From contig NZ_FNDT01000012.1 in NCBI RefSeq assembly GCF_900099735.1, positions 42,697-106,696 on the forward strand: a stretch of 64,000 nt of DNA, read 5' to 3'. Every line of letters begins with the position of its first letter. The first letter of the stretch is position 1. Source of the DNA: Arthrobacter subterraneus (GTDB lineage: Bacteria > Actinomycetota > Actinomycetes > Actinomycetales > Micrococcaceae). The notes beneath the pieces were generated by a model that was not told the DNA's origin, made no database searches, and saw only the letters and a program-made list of their open reading frames with translations. Both the position numbers and the translations under genes were made by a program. Shown here in pieces: positions 34,600 to 43,452 of the stretch.

Positions 34600-35780
34600 T
34601 GCGCACGCGCCATGTCTGTGCGCTTCTGCGCCAGGATGTACTGCAGCTGGCTGCCGATCCCGAACCGCCAGGGCTCCAGGTCCTCCGTCGGTGCCACCAT
34701 GTTGGTCAGTGTACCGAGCCGTTCGCTGCGGATCTCCACGACGTCGCCCGTCTTGTGGGTGAAGCCCATGCCGGGGGCGTCCCGGTCCTCGTTCGGTGCG
34801 AACAGTGTTCCGGTGAACAGCACAAACCCGTCCGGATACTGATGGTGGGTTCCATAGGCCGCGCCGACAAGCTCCTCGAAGGGACGGCTGAGCCGCTCGA
34901 CGCTGTTGGTTCCGTTCAGGGTGTATCCGTCGGTCCCGGTCACGGTGAGGTGAATGGTTTCCCGGCGGGCGTCGTCGAGCGTGTAGGAGGCGTTGAACAG
35001 CCGCACAAAAGGACCGAGCGCGGCCGAGCCGTTGTTGTCCTTCGCCATTCCGAGGAGCAGCGCACTGCGGCCCTCCACATCGCGGAGGTTGACGTCGTTG
35101 CCCAGGGTGCAACCACGGACACGCCCGGTGCTGTCCACCACGAGCACCAGTTCGGGTTCGGGGTTGTTCCAGGAGGAGAAGGACGGGATGCCGATGCGCG
35201 CCCCGGTGCCCACGGCGGACAGAACGGGAGCCTTGCTGAAGACCTCGGGATCCGGACCGATTCCGACTTCCAGGTACTGCGACCAGAACCCCTCGCGGAC
35301 GAGCACCTCCTTGACGCGGGCTGCCTCCGGTGACCCCGGACGCACGCCTGCGAGGCTGCCGCCCAGGGCTTCATGCACCTGTGCGCGCATCTGCTCGGCA
35401 AGCGTGAAATCACCCGCGCAGCGTTCCTCGATCACCCGTTCGATCATGCTGTCCACGAAGGTGACCCCGCAGGCCTTCACCGCCTGCAGGTCCACCGGCG
35501 CCAGCAGGTGGGGCACGCCGTCGTCGTCCATTGCGGCACCGGCAACGTCGGCGAGATCCCAGCGCCGTGCAGCGGAAGAACGGGCGTCCTCAAGCAGCGC
35601 GGCCGGGTTCTCCCCGTTGAGCAGTTCGGAGACGGTGGCTGCGTGGTCAAACAGGTCCACCAGGGTATTCCCGTCCAGCAGGACGGGACGGGGACCGCCG
35701 GTTTCCGGGTCCCACAGGCGCCCGACCAGCAGTGCCTGGTCGGCGTCGTCGGGCAGCAGGTTGCTGATCGAAGCGGTCAT
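34596..35780 (-). CDS. FAH-family 2-keto-3-deoxy-pentonate dehydratase (XylX-like)
   Basis: A 394-aa member of the FAH superfamily in the longer group that includes XylX of Caulobacter, which dehydrates 2-keto-3-deoxypentonates to 2-oxoglutarate semialdehyde. Conserved blocks: AVKACGVTFVDSMIERVIEE, SSWNNPEPELVLVVDSTG (Glu pair), CTLGNDVNLRDVEGRSALLL and PDGFVLFTGTLFAP. The 4-bp overlap with the upstream semialdehyde dehydrogenase gene supports a consecutive step. Clearly different from the 283-aa FAH protein of the same operon. Confidence 0.88.
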   Translation of the reverse strand: MTASISNLLPDDADQALLVGRLWDPETGGPRPVLLDGNTLVDLFDHAATVSELLNGENPAALLEDARSSAARRWDLADVAGAAMDDDGVPHLLAPVDLQAVKACGVTFVDSMIERVIEERCAGDFTLAEQMRAQVHEALGGSLAGVRPGSPEAARVKEVLVREGFWSQYLEVGIGPDPEVFSKAPVLSAVGTGARIGIPSFSSWNNPEPELVLVVDSTGRVRGCTLGNDVNLRDVEGRSALLLGMAKDNNGSAALGPFVRLFNASYTLDDARRETIHLTVTGTDGYTLNGTNSVERLSRPFEELVGAAYGTHHQYPDGFVLFTGTLFAPNEDRDAPGMGFTHKTGDVVEIRSERLGTLTNMVAPTEDLEPWRFGIGSQLQYILAQKRTDMARAQ

Positions 35781-37279
35781 CGCGCACCCTCCCGGGAAAC
35801 GGACTGTGCTTCCTCAAACCGGCCGTCCACCCGGCGGCGGATGCCCCACGGGTTGGCCTCCCGCAGGGCCGGCGGCAGCGCCTGGTCGGGCACGTCCTGG
35901 TAGGCGACGGGGCGGGTGAAGCGGCCGACGGCGGCGGTTCCGACCGACGTCGTCCCCGGTGCAGTGGTGGCGGGGTAGGGTCCGCCATGCTGCTGCGCGT
36001 AGGACACCGTGACACCGGTGGGCCAGCCGTTCCACAGCACGCGGCCCGCGATGCCGGTGAGGGTGTCGAGCAGGTCGCCGGCCTGATCGGCGTCATCCGC
36101 GTGGATGGTGGCCGTGAGCTGGCCCTCCATGAGCCCGGCCAGCCCCGGAAGTTCCTCCGGACTGCTGTAGCGGACCACCACGGTCGCGGGACCGAACATC
36201 TCCTGCCGCAGGATCTCCGGATCCGCCTTGACCGCCGCAGCATCGGTGAGCAGGACGGTGGGGGAGGGAACCTCGTCGTCGGATCCGGGAATGAGCGTGG
36301 TCACGCCGTCGATGCCGGCGAGACCGTCCCGCGCCTGACCGAAGGAGTCCCGGAGCCCCGGGGTGAGCAGCTTCCCGAGCGGCGCCTTCTCCAGGGCGGG
36401 GCTGAGGGCGCCACGCAGCTGCTCCTCGGTGGCCGAGTCCGGGACGAACAATACGCCCGGCTTGGTGCAGAACTGCCCCATGCCCATGGTGAACGAGCCG
36501 GCGTACCCGGCCAGGATGTCCGCCGACCGTGAGGACCAGGCCTCCGGGAGGACAAAGACAGGGTTGATGCTGCCGAGCTCGCCGTAGAAGGGGATGGGCT
36601 CGGCCCGGGCGGATGCGCGGTTGAAGAGGGCCCGGCCGCCGGCGGTGGAGCCCGTGAACCCGATGGCCTTCACCAGCGGGTGGTCAACCAGCGCCTCGGC
36701 CGCCTCCCGACCGTCGACGACGCCGAAGAGACCCTCCGGCGCACCGGCATTCCGCAACGCCTCCACCGCAATCTCCGCTGTACGCAGCGCCAGCGTCCTG
36801 TGCCCGCTGTGGACTTTATGCAGGACGGCGCAGCCCGCTGCGAGGGCAGACGCTGAGTCCCCGCCCATCACGCTGAACGCGAAGGGAAAGTTCGAGGCGC
36901 CGAACACGCCGACAACGCCCAGCGGGACGTTGACCCGCCGGATATCGGGGCGCGGGCCCATACCCCACTCAGGATCCGCGTGGTCGATCACGGCATCCAG
37001 TACGACGCCGGTGCGCACCTCTTCGGCGAACAGTTCCAGCTGGAAGGCAGAACGCTTCAGTTCGCCCTGCAGGCGGGCCTCGGCGAGGTTTGTGTCAGCC
37101 ATGCCGAGCTGCACCAGTTCCGCGGCGTTCTCCCGCAGCGCACGTGCGAGGGCGTCGAGCCAGCCGGCACGCGTCGAGGGGGTGGCGCCCGCGGCAGCTA
37201 GGAACGCAGCGTGCGCGTCAAGGGCTGCGCGGTCCAGTTCCTCGCGGGTGGTGGCAATGGTCAGGGTGGTGGCAGTCAT
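35777..37279 (-). CDS. 2,5-dioxovalerate (2-oxoglutarate semialdehyde) dehydrogenase
   Basis: Aldehyde dehydrogenase family (500 aa) of the KGSADH group: FGASNFPFAFSVMGGDSASA, catalytic Glu in YGELGSINPVF and Cys in MGQFCTKPGVLF. The C-terminal WNGWPTGVTVSY and HGGPYPATTAPGTTSVGTAA are specific to 2-oxoglutarate semialdehyde dehydrogenases of sugar-acid and hydroxyproline pathways. ATG 37279 has AAGGAG before it. Makes 2-oxoglutarate from the XylX product. Confidence 0.93.
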   Translation of the reverse strand: MTATTLTIATTREELDRAALDAHAAFLAAAGATPSTRAGWLDALARALRENAAELVQLGMADTNLAEARLQGELKRSAFQLELFAEEVRTGVVLDAVIDHADPEWGMGPRPDIRRVNVPLGVVGVFGASNFPFAFSVMGGDSASALAAGCAVLHKVHSGHRTLALRTAEIAVEALRNAGAPEGLFGVVDGREAAEALVDHPLVKAIGFTGSTAGGRALFNRASARAEPIPFYGELGSINPVFVLPEAWSSRSADILAGYAGSFTMGMGQFCTKPGVLFVPDSATEEQLRGALSPALEKAPLGKLLTPGLRDSFGQARDGLAGIDGVTTLIPGSDDEVPSPTVLLTDAAAVKADPEILRQEMFGPATVVVRYSSPEELPGLAGLMEGQLTATIHADDADQAGDLLDTLTGIAGRVLWNGWPTGVTVSYAQQHGGPYPATTAPGTTSVGTAAVGRFTRPVAYQDVPDQALPPALREANPWGIRRRVDGRFEEAQSVSREGAR

Positions 37280-37305
37280 GGGGCTCCTTCCGGGTTGGTT
37301 CCGCG

Positions 37306-38610
37306 TCAGCGTGCGTTCAGTTCCTGCCAGCCGGCACCGGCGGGGAACGCCCACCGTGCCGTGGATTCGCTCAGCATCTCCGCGCCGACGCCCGGCAGTT
37401 TCGGCGCCTGGTAGCGTCCGCCGGTGACGACCACGGGCTCGGCGAAATGCTCGTGAAGGTGATCGACAAACTCGATGACCCTGTCCTCCATGGTGCCGGT
37501 GATGGCCGCGTAATCGAAGAACGAGAAGTGCTGGACCAGCTCGCACAGGCCCACTCCGCCGGCATGCGGGCAGACCGGGGTGTCGAACTTCGCTGCGAGC
37601 AGCAGGTTGGCGATATTCTCGTTGACGCCGGCCACGCGGGTGGAGTCGATCTGCATAATGTCGATCGCACCGGCCTGGAGCAACTGCTTGAAGATGATCC
37701 GGCTCTGGACCGCCTCGCCGGTGGCCACCTTGATGGGGTGGACGGCCTTGCGGATGGCGGCATGGGCCAGGATGTCGTCGGTGCTGGTGGGCTCCTCGAT
37801 CCAGTACGGGTTGAAGTCCTGCAGCTGGTTGACCCAGTCGATGGCCTCCTGTTCCTCCCACCGCTGGTTGGCGTCGATGGCGATGCGGATGTCGGGACCC
37901 ACCGCTTCCCGGGCCAGGGACAGACGACGGCGGTCATCCTCGATGCTGCCGGCGACCTTGAGTTTGATCATCCCGAACCCGTCCGCGACGGCCTCCTTCG
38001 ACAGGCGGACCAGCTTCTCATCGCTGTAGCCCAGCCAGCCCGGGGTGGTGGTGTAGGCGGGGTAGCCGTGCTGACGGAGCTCGGCAATGCGCTCCTGCTT
38101 GCCTTCCTGCCCGCGCTGGAGGATGTCCGTGGCGTCCTGCGGTGTGAGGGCGTTGCCGATGTGGGTAAAGTCGACAGCGCTCACCACCTCGTCGACGGGC
38201 ATTTCGCTCAGGAGCTGCCACAGGGGCTTATTCTCCCGGCGGGCACGCACGTCCCAGAGCGCGTTGACGATGCCGCCGCAGGCCATGTGGGAAACGCCCT
38301 TTTCGGGCCCGAGCCAGCGCATCTGCGAGTCGTGGACCAACCGGCGGGAGGCATCCCCGAGGTTGTTGACCAGCTCGTCGGTGTCCCGGCCGACCAGCAG
38401 TTCACCATAGCTGTCCATCGCCGCGGTGATGAGTTCGTTGCCCCGCCCGCAGGTGAAGACGAGACCGTAACCGCGCTCGCCGTCGTCGGTTGCTATTTCC
38501 ACGTAGGCGGCGGAGTAATCGGGGTCCACATTGACGGCGTCGGAGCCGGAGAGGTCCAGCGAGGTAGGGAAGCGCACATCGGTGGTGCGCACAGAACTGA
38601 TGCGTGACAT
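37306..38610 (-). CDS. L-fuconate dehydratase (enolase superfamily)
   Basis: Mg-dependent dehydratase (434 aa) closely matching the FucD/ENOSF1 group: SGSDAVNVDPDYSAAYVEI, TCGRGNELI, acid/base MIKLKVAG, IDANQRWEEQEA, WIEEPTSTDDILAHAAI, ATGEAVQSR and CPHAGGVGLCELVQH. Converts L-fuconate to 2-keto-3-deoxy-L-fuconate; the group also accepts stereochemically related acids such as D-arabinonate. Good site (AAGGACC) before ATG 38610. It is the entry enzyme for both downstream branches of the operon. Confidence 0.93.
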   Translation of the reverse strand: MSRISSVRTTDVRFPTSLDLSGSDAVNVDPDYSAAYVEIATDDGERGYGLVFTCGRGNELITAAMDSYGELLVGRDTDELVNNLGDASRRLVHDSQMRWLGPEKGVSHMACGGIVNALWDVRARRENKPLWQLLSEMPVDEVVSAVDFTHIGNALTPQDATDILQRGQEGKQERIAELRQHGYPAYTTTPGWLGYSDEKLVRLSKEAVADGFGMIKLKVAGSIEDDRRRLSLAREAVGPDIRIAIDANQRWEEQEAIDWVNQLQDFNPYWIEEPTSTDDILAHAAIRKAVHPIKVATGEAVQSRIIFKQLLQAGAIDIMQIDSTRVAGVNENIANLLLAAKFDTPVCPHAGGVGLCELVQHFSFFDYAAITGTMEDRVIEFVDHLHEHFAEPVVVTGGRYQAPKLPGVGAEMLSESTARWAFPAGAGWQELNAR

Positions 38611-38647
38611 GGGTAGGTCCTTGTTCGGTTGGTGCGGAAGGTCAGGT

Positions 38648-39928
38648 CTAGAGGAAGCCCAGCAGCGTGGGCAGGCCGACGGTCAGGGCCGGGACAAACG
38701 TGATGATCAACAGGGTGAGGACCATCGGGGCGAAGAAGGGAAGGATGCCCTTGATCACCGTGGGTACCGGTGCGCGGGTGACGCTCGAGAGGACAAAGAG
38801 CACCAGGCCCACCGGGGGAGTGATCAGGCCGATCAGCAGGTTGAAGATCACCATGATGCCCAGGTGGATGGGATCGATCCCGAAGGTCTCCGCTACGGGG
38901 AGCAGCACCGGCACCAGGATGAGGATCGCGGCGGTGGGTTCGAGCACGCAGCCGACCAGCAGGAGCAGGATGTTCACGAGGATCAGGAACACGATCGGCT
39001 GGTTGGTGATTTCCAGAATCAGGTTCGCCGCAACCTGCGGAGCCTGTTCGCGGGCCAGGACCCACCCGAAGAGCGCGGCGGCGGCCACGATCAGGAGCAC
39101 GGAGCCGGAGGTCTCCACCGTGGTCAGCAGGGTCCGGTAGATCTTCCGCCAGGACAGCATCCGGTAGGCCAGAGCCAGGACGAAGATGTAGATGACGCCG
39201 ATGCCGCTTGCCTCCGTCGGCGTGAACACGCCGCTGAGGATGCCTCCCAGGATGACGACGGCGGAGCCCATGGCCGGCAGCGCGGCCAGCGTGGTGCGTC
39301 CGCGCACCTTCCAGGTGGATTTGGGCAGGCGGAGGTCCTCCCGCTTGCGCATGATGATCCAGACGGTGAGGCAGAGGGAGGCGACCAGCACCAGGGCAGG
39401 CACGACGCCGGCCATGAACAGGGCGCCCACGGAGACTCCGGCGGTGACCGCGTAGATAACGGCCGGGATGCTGGGCGGAATCATCGGGGCGATGAGACTG
39501 GAGGCGCCGGTGACGCCGAGCGCGAACTCACGCTTGTAGCCGCGTTCCACCATGGCGGGCACCTGAACGCGGCCCATGGCGGCGGCATCGGCAATGGCTG
39601 CCCCGCTCATCCAGGAGAAGCCGAAACTGGTGGCGACGTTGACGTAGCCGAGGCTGCCGCGCAGGTGTCCGATGGCTGCTACCGCGGCATCGTAGAGCTT
39701 GTCCGTGACACCGGAGACGTTGGCCAGGTTGCCGAGCAGGATGAACATCGGCACGGCGAGGATGGCGAAGCTGTCCACACCGGAGACCGTTTGCTGCACG
39801 GCCGTGCCGATCCGCGCCGTCGGGTCCATGATGACGTACGCCACGGACGGAATGAGCAGCGCGAAGGAGACCGGCACCCGCAGGGCGAGCAGCACCAGCA
39901 GCGCTATGAGCATGATGAGGAGGGTCAT
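38648..39928 (-). CDS. dctM: TRAP transporter large permease (DctM)
   Basis: TRAP transporter large membrane subunit (426 aa, about 12 hydrophobic segments), with GNLANVSGVTDKLYDAAVA, GSLGYVNVATSFGFSWMSG and the conserved SSLIAPMIPPSIPAVIYAV. Sodium-driven uptake of a carboxylated sugar with DctP and DctQ. ATG 39928 is 8 nt past the DctQ stop with AGGACAG upstream. Confidence 0.95.
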   Translation of the reverse strand: MTLLIMLIALLVLLALRVPVSFALLIPSVAYVIMDPTARIGTAVQQTVSGVDSFAILAVPMFILLGNLANVSGVTDKLYDAAVAAIGHLRGSLGYVNVATSFGFSWMSGAAIADAAAMGRVQVPAMVERGYKREFALGVTGASSLIAPMIPPSIPAVIYAVTAGVSVGALFMAGVVPALVLVASLCLTVWIIMRKREDLRLPKSTWKVRGRTTLAALPAMGSAVVILGGILSGVFTPTEASGIGVIYIFVLALAYRMLSWRKIYRTLLTTVETSGSVLLIVAAAALFGWVLAREQAPQVAANLILEITNQPIVFLILVNILLLLVGCVLEPTAAILILVPVLLPVAETFGIDPIHLGIMVIFNLLIGLITPPVGLVLFVLSSVTRAPVPTVIKGILPFFAPMVLTLLIITFVPALTVGLPTLLGFL

Positions 39929-39936
39929 GAGCTGTC

Positions 39937-40548
39937 CTAGACCGCTTCCCGCTCGAGGTTTTCCATTGCGTCAGGGACAACCTCGGGGTGGCGGATGTTG
40001 AGGTAGATGTGCAGGGCGGCGTGCAGGAAGATGAGCGCAAATCCGGTCACCGCGGCGCTGTAGACGACGCTCATCGGCAGGCTGGTCGCGGGAGCCAGGA
40101 GTCGGTTGGCTCCCGCCGCGAACTCGGCGCCGGCCACCGCCATGACGGCGGCGGTGACAACCACCGCCGTCATGGCGAACGTGTCCAGGACAATGGTGCC
40201 GACCCGCCCCAGCTTGCTGGCCAGCAGGTCTACCGCGATATGGATGCGGCGCGCCATCACAAAGCCCGCGGAGACGAAGGTGAACCACAGCAGTGCGAAC
40301 CGCGCGAGTTCCTCGGTCCAGCTGAACGGTGTGTTGAACACGTAACGGCTCACCACCTGGAGCACGATCAGACCTAGGGTCGCCACCAGCAGGCCGCACG
40401 AGGCAACCCGCTCGACGTTGACCAGACCCCGGTAGAGCCGGCTGCGCTGTTCCGCGAAGTCCGGCTCATCCGGCTCATGGGGGACGTGGGCACCGGTCGA
40501 GAGGTTGTTCTCATTCAGCGCGTCGGCACGGGAAGAGCGTGAACTCAC
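39937..40548 (-). CDS. dctQ: TRAP transporter small permease (DctQ)
   Basis: A 203-aa four-helix membrane subunit: VASCGLLVATLGLIVLQVV, FSWTEELARFALLWFTFV (the signature TEELAR), HIAVDLLASKLG and a last helix. The N-terminal 50 aa are charged and cytoplasmic. GTG start at 40548 overlaps the DctP stop (GTGA). It couples DctP delivery to DctM transport. Confidence 0.93.
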   Translation of the reverse strand: MSSRSSRADALNENNLSTGAHVPHEPDEPDFAEQRSRLYRGLVNVERVASCGLLVATLGLIVLQVVSRYVFNTPFSWTEELARFALLWFTFVSAGFVMARRIHIAVDLLASKLGRVGTIVLDTFAMTAVVVTAAVMAVAGAEFAAGANRLLAPATSLPMSVVYSAAVTGFALIFLHAALHIYLNIRHPEVVPDAMENLEREAV

Positions 40549-41582
40549 CGGGCGTCCTTGATTTCCTGGTACAGCTCACCCCAGGGCTGCTGCAGCATGG
40601 CTTCCTCTGCGGCGGCCGCGAAGGACTCGCGGTCCACGTCCTCGTTGACCTGGATGCCGTCGCCCGACTTCCACTCCTCGAGGATGCTCTGTTCCTGCTC
40701 CTCGATGCATTCGCGGGTGGCGTCGGCAGCCGCCGCCATGGCGCCCTCGAGCGCACCGCGCTCTTCCTCGCTGAGACCTTCGTAAACGGTGCGGCCGGTG
40801 GTGATCTGGACGCCCTGGATCATGTGGCCGGTGAGGTTGATGTAGTCCTGGACCTCGTTGAACTTGGCGGTGGAGATGGTGGGGATCGGGTTCTCCTGGG
40901 CGTCGATGACGCCCTGCTGCAGCGCCAGGTACACCTCATCGAGCGCCATCGGGGTGGCGGTGCCGCCCATAGCCTTGATGTTCTCCAGGTACAGCGGCGC
41001 GTTCGGCGTGCGGATCTTGAGTCCGGCGAAGTCCTCCGAGGTCTTGATCTCCTTATTGGCGGTGACGTGGCGGGTTCCGTAGTACCAGCTGGAGAGGACC
41101 TTGATGTCGGAGCTTTCGTAGAGCGAGTCAAAGACGCCAGCCATGGTCTCGCCCTCAACGGTCTCGATGAAGTGGTCAACATCCTCGAAGAGGTAGGCGC
41201 CGTCCAGCACTGCTGCGTCTTCTTCCCAGACTCCGAGGAAGGAGGGGCCGGCGACGGCCATGTCGAGCGCACCGGACGCGACCTGCTCCAGAGACTCGGA
41301 CTCGTTGCCCAGCTGTGCGGCGGGGAAGCTTTCGACTTGCAGTCCGCTTCCGTCGAGCTCTTCCTTCAGTGTGGTGATGCCGCACTCTTCAACGGGGTGG
41401 CCGGCGTCGTATACGTGCGCCAGACGGAGGGTCTTGGCATCCGTGTCTGCCTGCGCAACCTCCTCGCGGTCCACCGGCGTGCCGACATTGCAGGCCGAGA
41501 GCAGGAGCGCGGCGCTTGCAGCGAGGCCGAGGGCTGCAGCGGAACGACGACGGCGGGCGGGGGTGGAGTGTTCGAGCTTCAT
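40545..41582 (-). CDS. dctP: TRAP transporter solute-binding lipoprotein (DctP)
   Basis: DctP-family binding protein (345 aa) with lipobox LSAC, Cys31, after an Arg-rich signal. Mature sequence: LRLAHVYDAGHPVEECGITTL, SSWYYGTRHVTANKEI, and the ligand-carboxylate loop GLKIRTPNAPLYLENIKAMG, whose Arg binds the substrate's carboxylate. The position upstream of L-fuconate dehydratase suggests a sugar acid such as fuconate. AAGGAATCC site before ATG 41582. Confidence 0.94.
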   Translation of the reverse strand: MKLEHSTPARRRRSAAALGLAASAALLLSACNVGTPVDREEVAQADTDAKTLRLAHVYDAGHPVEECGITTLKEELDGSGLQVESFPAAQLGNESESLEQVASGALDMAVAGPSFLGVWEEDAAVLDGAYLFEDVDHFIETVEGETMAGVFDSLYESSDIKVLSSWYYGTRHVTANKEIKTSEDFAGLKIRTPNAPLYLENIKAMGGTATPMALDEVYLALQQGVIDAQENPIPTISTAKFNEVQDYINLTGHMIQGVQITTGRTVYEGLSEEERGALEGAMAAAADATRECIEEQEQSILEEWKSGDGIQVNEDVDRESFAAAAEEAMLQQPWGELYQEIKDAR

Positions 41583-41641
41583 TGCTGGATTCCTTCCGGG
41601 AATACGGTTGTGAACGGTTGGGTGATGAGTTCTAAAAGCGG

Positions 41642-42685
41642 TCAGAGGATCGATGGGATGGAGAGTTCCTGGGCGAGTGTGCGCAGCTGGTCCGCCGTGG
41701 AAGCGGGTAACTGCACCGTGGAGCCGGCTTCGGTTTCCCGGATCCGTTCCGGATCCCCGGGGGCGTGGACCGTTTTGCCTGCCGGTCCGGCATTGCGCAC
41801 CTGCTGCTGCAGGTCCGCAATGCGCGCTTCGGTGGAGGCACGGCCGGCGAACGCTTCAGTGTCGATTCCGACGACGAGGTGCCCGTTGTTCATCCGGGAT
41901 GCAGGGTTGGACCAGATGTCGACGGTCTCGAAGGCGTACGTTGCGGTGGTGAGGGATGAGGCGAAGGCCTCAAGGAGCACCGCAACGGCCGAACCCTTGT
42001 GGCTGCCGAAGGGAATCATGGATCCGGCTGCTGCGGCTTCCGGATCGGTGGTGGGGTTGCCTTCAGCGTCGACAGCCCAGCCCTCGGGCAGCGGCCGCCC
42101 TTCATTCTTCGCGGCGATGACCTTGCCGTAGGCGCCGTTGCTTGTGGCCAGGTCTGCTGTCAGCGGCCACCCGTCGGCGCTGGGCGCACCGAGCGTCAGC
42201 GGGTTGGTGCCCAGCACTTTGGTGAGGCCGCCGTGCGGGGCAACCACCGGTCCGGTCGAGGAGGTGATGAAGGAAAGGAAGCCGGCGTCGGCGAGCTGGT
42301 CGCTCCAGAAGGCGCCGGCGCCGTAGTGGCTGCTGTTGGAGATCGCGACGGCGGCGATGCCGTGCTTCCGTCCGGCCTCGATGACCCGGGTGACGGCGGC
42401 CTGCATGGCCACCTGCCCGAGCGCTCCGTCCGCATCGAGGGTGGCGACGGCGTCACCTCCCCAGGAGAAGGTCATCGACGGCGCAGGATTGATTCCCCCG
42501 AGGCGGAGGGCTTCGGAATACAGCGGCAGGCGCAGCAGTCCGTGGGAGAAGATGCCGCGCTGGTCCGCCTGGACCAGTGATCGCGCGGTGAGGGCGGCGT
42601 CATCCGAGGGGACGCCGCGGGTTTCCAGAACCGTGGCGGCGAGGCGGCACAGTTCCTCCGCGGAGTAAGTCAGCTGGGATTGCAA
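41642..42685 (-). CDS. Ldh-family (malate/sulfolactate-type) NAD(P) dehydrogenase
   Basis: Oxidoreductase of the YlbC/MDH2 family (347 aa), distinct from LDH/MDH Rossmann enzymes: DQRGIFSHGLLRLPLY, GIAAVAISNSSHYGAGAFWS, GTNPLTLGAPS and KGSAVAVLLEAF. It may oxidise L-lactate, a hydroxy acid or a sugar acid supplied by this pathway. The start must be TTG at 42685 (AAGGG 9 nt before; no alternative Met or GTG fits the conserved N-terminus). It is the first gene of the operon and lies behind the promoter/operator. Confidence 0.85.
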   Translation of the reverse strand: MQSQLTYSAEELCRLAATVLETRGVPSDDAALTARSLVQADQRGIFSHGLLRLPLYSEALRLGGINPAPSMTFSWGGDAVATLDADGALGQVAMQAAVTRVIEAGRKHGIAAVAISNSSHYGAGAFWSDQLADAGFLSFITSSTGPVVAPHGGLTKVLGTNPLTLGAPSADGWPLTADLATSNGAYGKVIAAKNEGRPLPEGWAVDAEGNPTTDPEAAAAGSMIPFGSHKGSAVAVLLEAFASSLTTATYAFETVDIWSNPASRMNNGHLVVGIDTEAFAGRASTEARIADLQQQVRNAGPAGKTVHAPGDPERIRETEAGSTVQLPASTADQLRTLAQELSIPSIL

Positions 42686-42701
42686 CGGTGAAGACCCTTC
42701 A

Positions 42702-42727
42702 ATATAGGAATTACCTGAATCCTATAT
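42702..42727. promoter_or_regulatory. Operator/promoter palindrome of the sugar-acid operon
   Basis: ATATAGGA (42702-42709) and TCCTATAT (42720-42727) form an 8-bp inverted repeat with a 10-nt spacer, 17 bp upstream of the TTG start. The minus strand also offers TTGTAT and a CTATAT box here, so the palindrome overlaps the promoter. Likely target of the GntR at 33886-34599. Confidence 0.55.
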
Positions 42728-42836
42728 ACAAAGTGCGGCGGATCACAACCCCGCCGCTCTTTGACGCTGAAAGTGCCGCTTGCCCAGTCCCTCGAACCCT
42801 CGGAATACTTGGGGAGAGAAAGGGAAGCAGGTACCC

Positions 42837-43433
42837 ATGAACCATCAGAGCGAGCGCGCAAGGCGGCTTGAACGCATCTCCGAGTACCGTGCGGCCCGCC
42901 GCTCGGGAAACAGTGCCTCCGAGGCCAGGGAGCAGGTCGACGCCGGCGACGAGGACCAGGTCCGGATCACCGATTTCGCTGCCAAAGCGGACTTCGAGAT
43001 CCGGCAGGCAACCGCCCGGGGTGACTTCGACAACCTCAAGTATGCGGGCAAACCCATCCCGGGACTCGGCACCTCACTCGATCCGGATTGGTGGGTCAAG
43101 GGCCTGATTGAACGGGAACAGCTCTCCGGGCTGGCTCCGGCGCCATTCCGGCTGAGAAAGGAAGACACCGAGCTGGACGGCATGCTCGACAGACAATTTC
43201 AGGAATCGAGAGTCCGCGAGATCCTCGAGGACTTCAACCGGCAGGTCATCGACGCGCGGCGGCAGCTCCTGGGCGGACCGCCCGTCGTCACAAAAACCCG
43301 TGACATTGAACAGGAAATAGCACGCTGGCGCGAACGCCGGGCCGTCCGCGCGGCTCAGGCGGCGGAAGTAGCCCCGCAGCAGGCGAGCCGCCCGCCGTGG
43401 TGGCGCCGTCGTCGTCGTCGTGGGTTGGGGTGA
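42837..43433 (+). CDS. DUF1992 (DnaJ-homologue-type) domain protein
   Basis: A 198-aa charged protein with the DUF1992 domain found in eukaryotic DNAJC28: FDNLKYAGKPIPGLG, DPDWWVKGLIEREQ and LDRQFQESRVREILEDFNRQVIDARR. It ends in an Arg-rich tail (PPWWRRRRRRGLG) that is coded by CGT repeats and could bind nucleic acid or membrane. The ATG at 42837 matches the start of homology and has AGGGAAGCAGG upstream. Function unknown. Confidence 0.85.
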   Translation: MNHQSERARRLERISEYRAARRSGNSASEAREQVDAGDEDQVRITDFAAKADFEIRQATARGDFDNLKYAGKPIPGLGTSLDPDWWVKGLIEREQLSGLAPAPFRLRKEDTELDGMLDRQFQESRVREILEDFNRQVIDARRQLLGGPPVVTKTRDIEQEIARWRERRAVRAAQAAEVAPQQASRPPWWRRRRRRGLG

Positions 43434-43440
43434 CCGGTGC

Positions 43441-43446
43441 TAGTGT
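43441..43446 (+). promoter_or_regulatory. -10 box TAGTGT of leaderless transcript
   Basis: TAGTGT, then GCCGTC and the ATG at 43453; no ribosome binding site is present. Confidence 0.6.
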
Positions 43447-43452
43447 GCCGTC

